Shown piece after piece: positions 62,698-64,000 of a DNA stretch of 64,000 bases (positions are counted from its first letter, which is position 1; the number at the start of each line of letters is the position of its first letter). The DNA comes from an uncultured Gammaproteobacteria bacterium. GTDB taxonomy: Bacteria > Pseudomonadota > Gammaproteobacteria > Eutrophobiales > Eutrophobiaceae. The notes under the pieces are model-generated. The model made no database searches and was not told the DNA's origin. It worked only from the letters and a program-made list of their open reading frames with translations. The stretch is from positions 39,653-103,652 of the forward strand of contig CATOTD010000008.1 in NCBI GenBank assembly GCA_951812995.1. The letters are read 5' to 3'. The position numbers and the translations under genes were made by a program.

Positions 62698-63998
62698 GGA
62701 AGCCTCTAAAAACCGTACATTTTGTGGTACGGTCTGATTCACTTGATGTGGGAGGATTTTGTTTATGCACGCACCTGGATTGTTTGATTTGACGGATCAT
62801 TTGGCGCGGCTTTCGGCGATGGGAGATCCGCTTGAGGTTTTGGAGCGGCACGTTGATTTCGAAGTGTTTCGCCCAGTTCTTGTTGAAGCACTTGGCTATG
62901 GGGAACGTCCCGAAGGTGGTCGTCCGCCCTATGATGCCGTTGTGATGTTCAAGGTGCTGGTGTTGGCCTCAATGCACGATCTGAGCGATGAGCGGATGGA
63001 GTTTCTCATTCGTGACCGTTTCAGTTGGCTGCGGTTCCTGGGATTTCAAATCGGGGAGCCGACACCTGATCAGAAGACGATCTGGCTTTTCAGAGAGAAG
63101 CTGACCCAGGCGGGTGTCTTCAAGGCCCTGTTTGCCGCGTTTGAAGCTCAGCTCTGCGCGCGGGGATACAAACCGACTGGCGGTCAGATTGTGGATGCCA
63201 CGTTGGTCTTTGCCCCCGCGCCAGCGGATGACGAAAGAAGAGAAAGCGCGCGCCAAGGCAGGTGAGGCCGCATCTGACATCTGGCCCGATGATCTGTCCA
63301 AGGCAGCGCAGAAAGACACCGATGCGCGTTGGACGGTCAAGTATTCAAAGGCCAAGACGACCAAGGAGGGTGAGGAGGATACTGGCCTTGTCGATATTTC
63401 GGTTCCGCACTTTGGGTACAAGAACCACGTGTCCATTGACCGCAAATGGCGCTTCATCCGGGGTGAGACTGGCACGAATGCGGCTCGCTACGCCGGGCAT
63501 GAACGCTCCTCGGTTCTGGACGAGACAAACAGCTCGAAGGCGGTTTGGGCCGATACCGGGTACCGCTCGGCCAGGAATGAGGCTTGGCTGAAGGCGCAAG
63601 GGTACCGCTCACATATCCATCGCAAGAAGCCACGCGGCAAACCCATGGCCAGGCATATTCGCCGGGGGCAACGCGACACGCTCCGCCATCCGCGCCTGTG
63701 TTCGGCTACGAGAAAGGGCCCATGGCTCTGACCATCCGCTCAATCGGCCAAACCCGTGCGAAGGCCCGCATGACCATGGCCAACCTGAGCTACAACTTCC
63801 GCCGTCTCATCTTCCACGAGCGACGACAGGCCACAGCCTGACTCCGCCCAAATTCCGGAAATACCCGCCCTGGCAGACCCAAACAGCGCAACACAGCCTC
63901 AAATACCACCGACCTTGACCTTCACACCCACTATGCGGGTGACAACGACTGGTGCTCGCGTCAAAACCCATCTAGAATCAGCGTTGTTCGAGGTCTCC
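62698..63998 (+). mobile_element. IS-A copy 5, complete (1301 bp)
   Basis: The full-length element ends two bases before the window edge. The left flank is AGTT and the visible right flank starts AG, consistent with an AGTT target duplication. It is two bases longer than the other copies because of two single-base insertions in the transposase gene. Confidence 0.88.
62765..63841 (+). pseudogene. IS-A transposase, copy 5 (multiple frameshifts)
   Basis: The gene starts like the other copies (PGLFDLTDHLARLSAMGD). An extra C near 63217 (TTTGCCCCCGCGCC) shifts the frame after IVDATLVFAP, and an extra G near 63667 (GCCGGGGGCAACG) shifts it again. The shared deletion at the expected Glu codon (about 63702) is also present. 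It cannot make an active transposase. Confidence 0.82.
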
Positions 63999-64000
63999 AG

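Overview
The window is chromosomal DNA from a gammaproteobacterium with a house-keeping backbone and heavy insertion-sequence (IS) load. The lineage is inferred from synteny rather than from any rRNA: bcp-gcvR-dapA-bamC, aroQ-accB-accC-prmA, rpe next to trpE-trpG-trpD-trpC, and fxsA/cutA-dsbD are gammaproteobacterial arrangements. A [4Fe-4S]-type APS/PAPS reductase and a c5-like dihaem cytochrome fit an aerobic, possibly sulfur-handling, free-living or host-associated cell. No rRNA, tRNA or CRISPR array was found. Coordinates of non-ORF features were counted by hand, and family assignments rest on motif recognition without database searches.

Layout. 1-14.6 kb is an accessory island: nested and broken IS elements surround one 2828-residue secreted protein built of nine cadherin-like repeats, three LamG-like modules, a GH33-type sialidase, a seven-blade FG-GAP propeller and an RTX-like C-terminus. 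Two copies of the same IS5-family element (called IS-B here) flank it in direct orientation, like a composite transposon. 14.7-24.8 kb carries cysH, a small conserved gene, an FHA protein, a membrane-anchored dihaem cytochrome c, a TRAP substrate-binding lipoprotein, uvrD and pmbA. 24.8-28.7 kb is a MoxR / DUF58 / transglutaminase operon. 29-31.3 kb is IS-rich. 31.4-42.3 kb holds a winged-helix/nuclease-like protein, a beta-propeller protein, trpCDGE, rpe, an SPFH/NfeD pair, queG and a PerM-type permease. 42.4-49.7 kb is a translationally coupled type I restriction operon (hsdR-hsdS-ATPase-hsdM) whose third gene looks like a PrrC-type anticodon nuclease. 49.9-62.3 kb is bcp, gcvR, dapA, bamC, grxD, fxsA, cutA, dsbD, a TlpA-like thioredoxin, aroQ, accBC, prmA and a DUF3426 protein. 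The right edge is another IS copy that interrupts a gene near its start codon.

Two dispersed repeat families stand out. The first is an IS5-family element (called IS-A), present as four full copies of about 1.3 kb plus one partial copy at the left edge. All four full copies share a deletion at the expected catalytic glutamate, so the family seems to have spread while defective. The second is a set of eight intergenic arrays of a degenerate 5-bp unit (RACYC on one strand). Three of them are preceded by the same short leader, and one has been split by IS-A with a clean AACT target duplication.

The strongest candidates for a new system are the mosaic sialidase/adhesin on its IS-flanked segment, the hsd operon with its embedded PrrC-like ATPase and a repeat-variable HsdS spacer, and the leader-plus-pentamer intergenic arrays.
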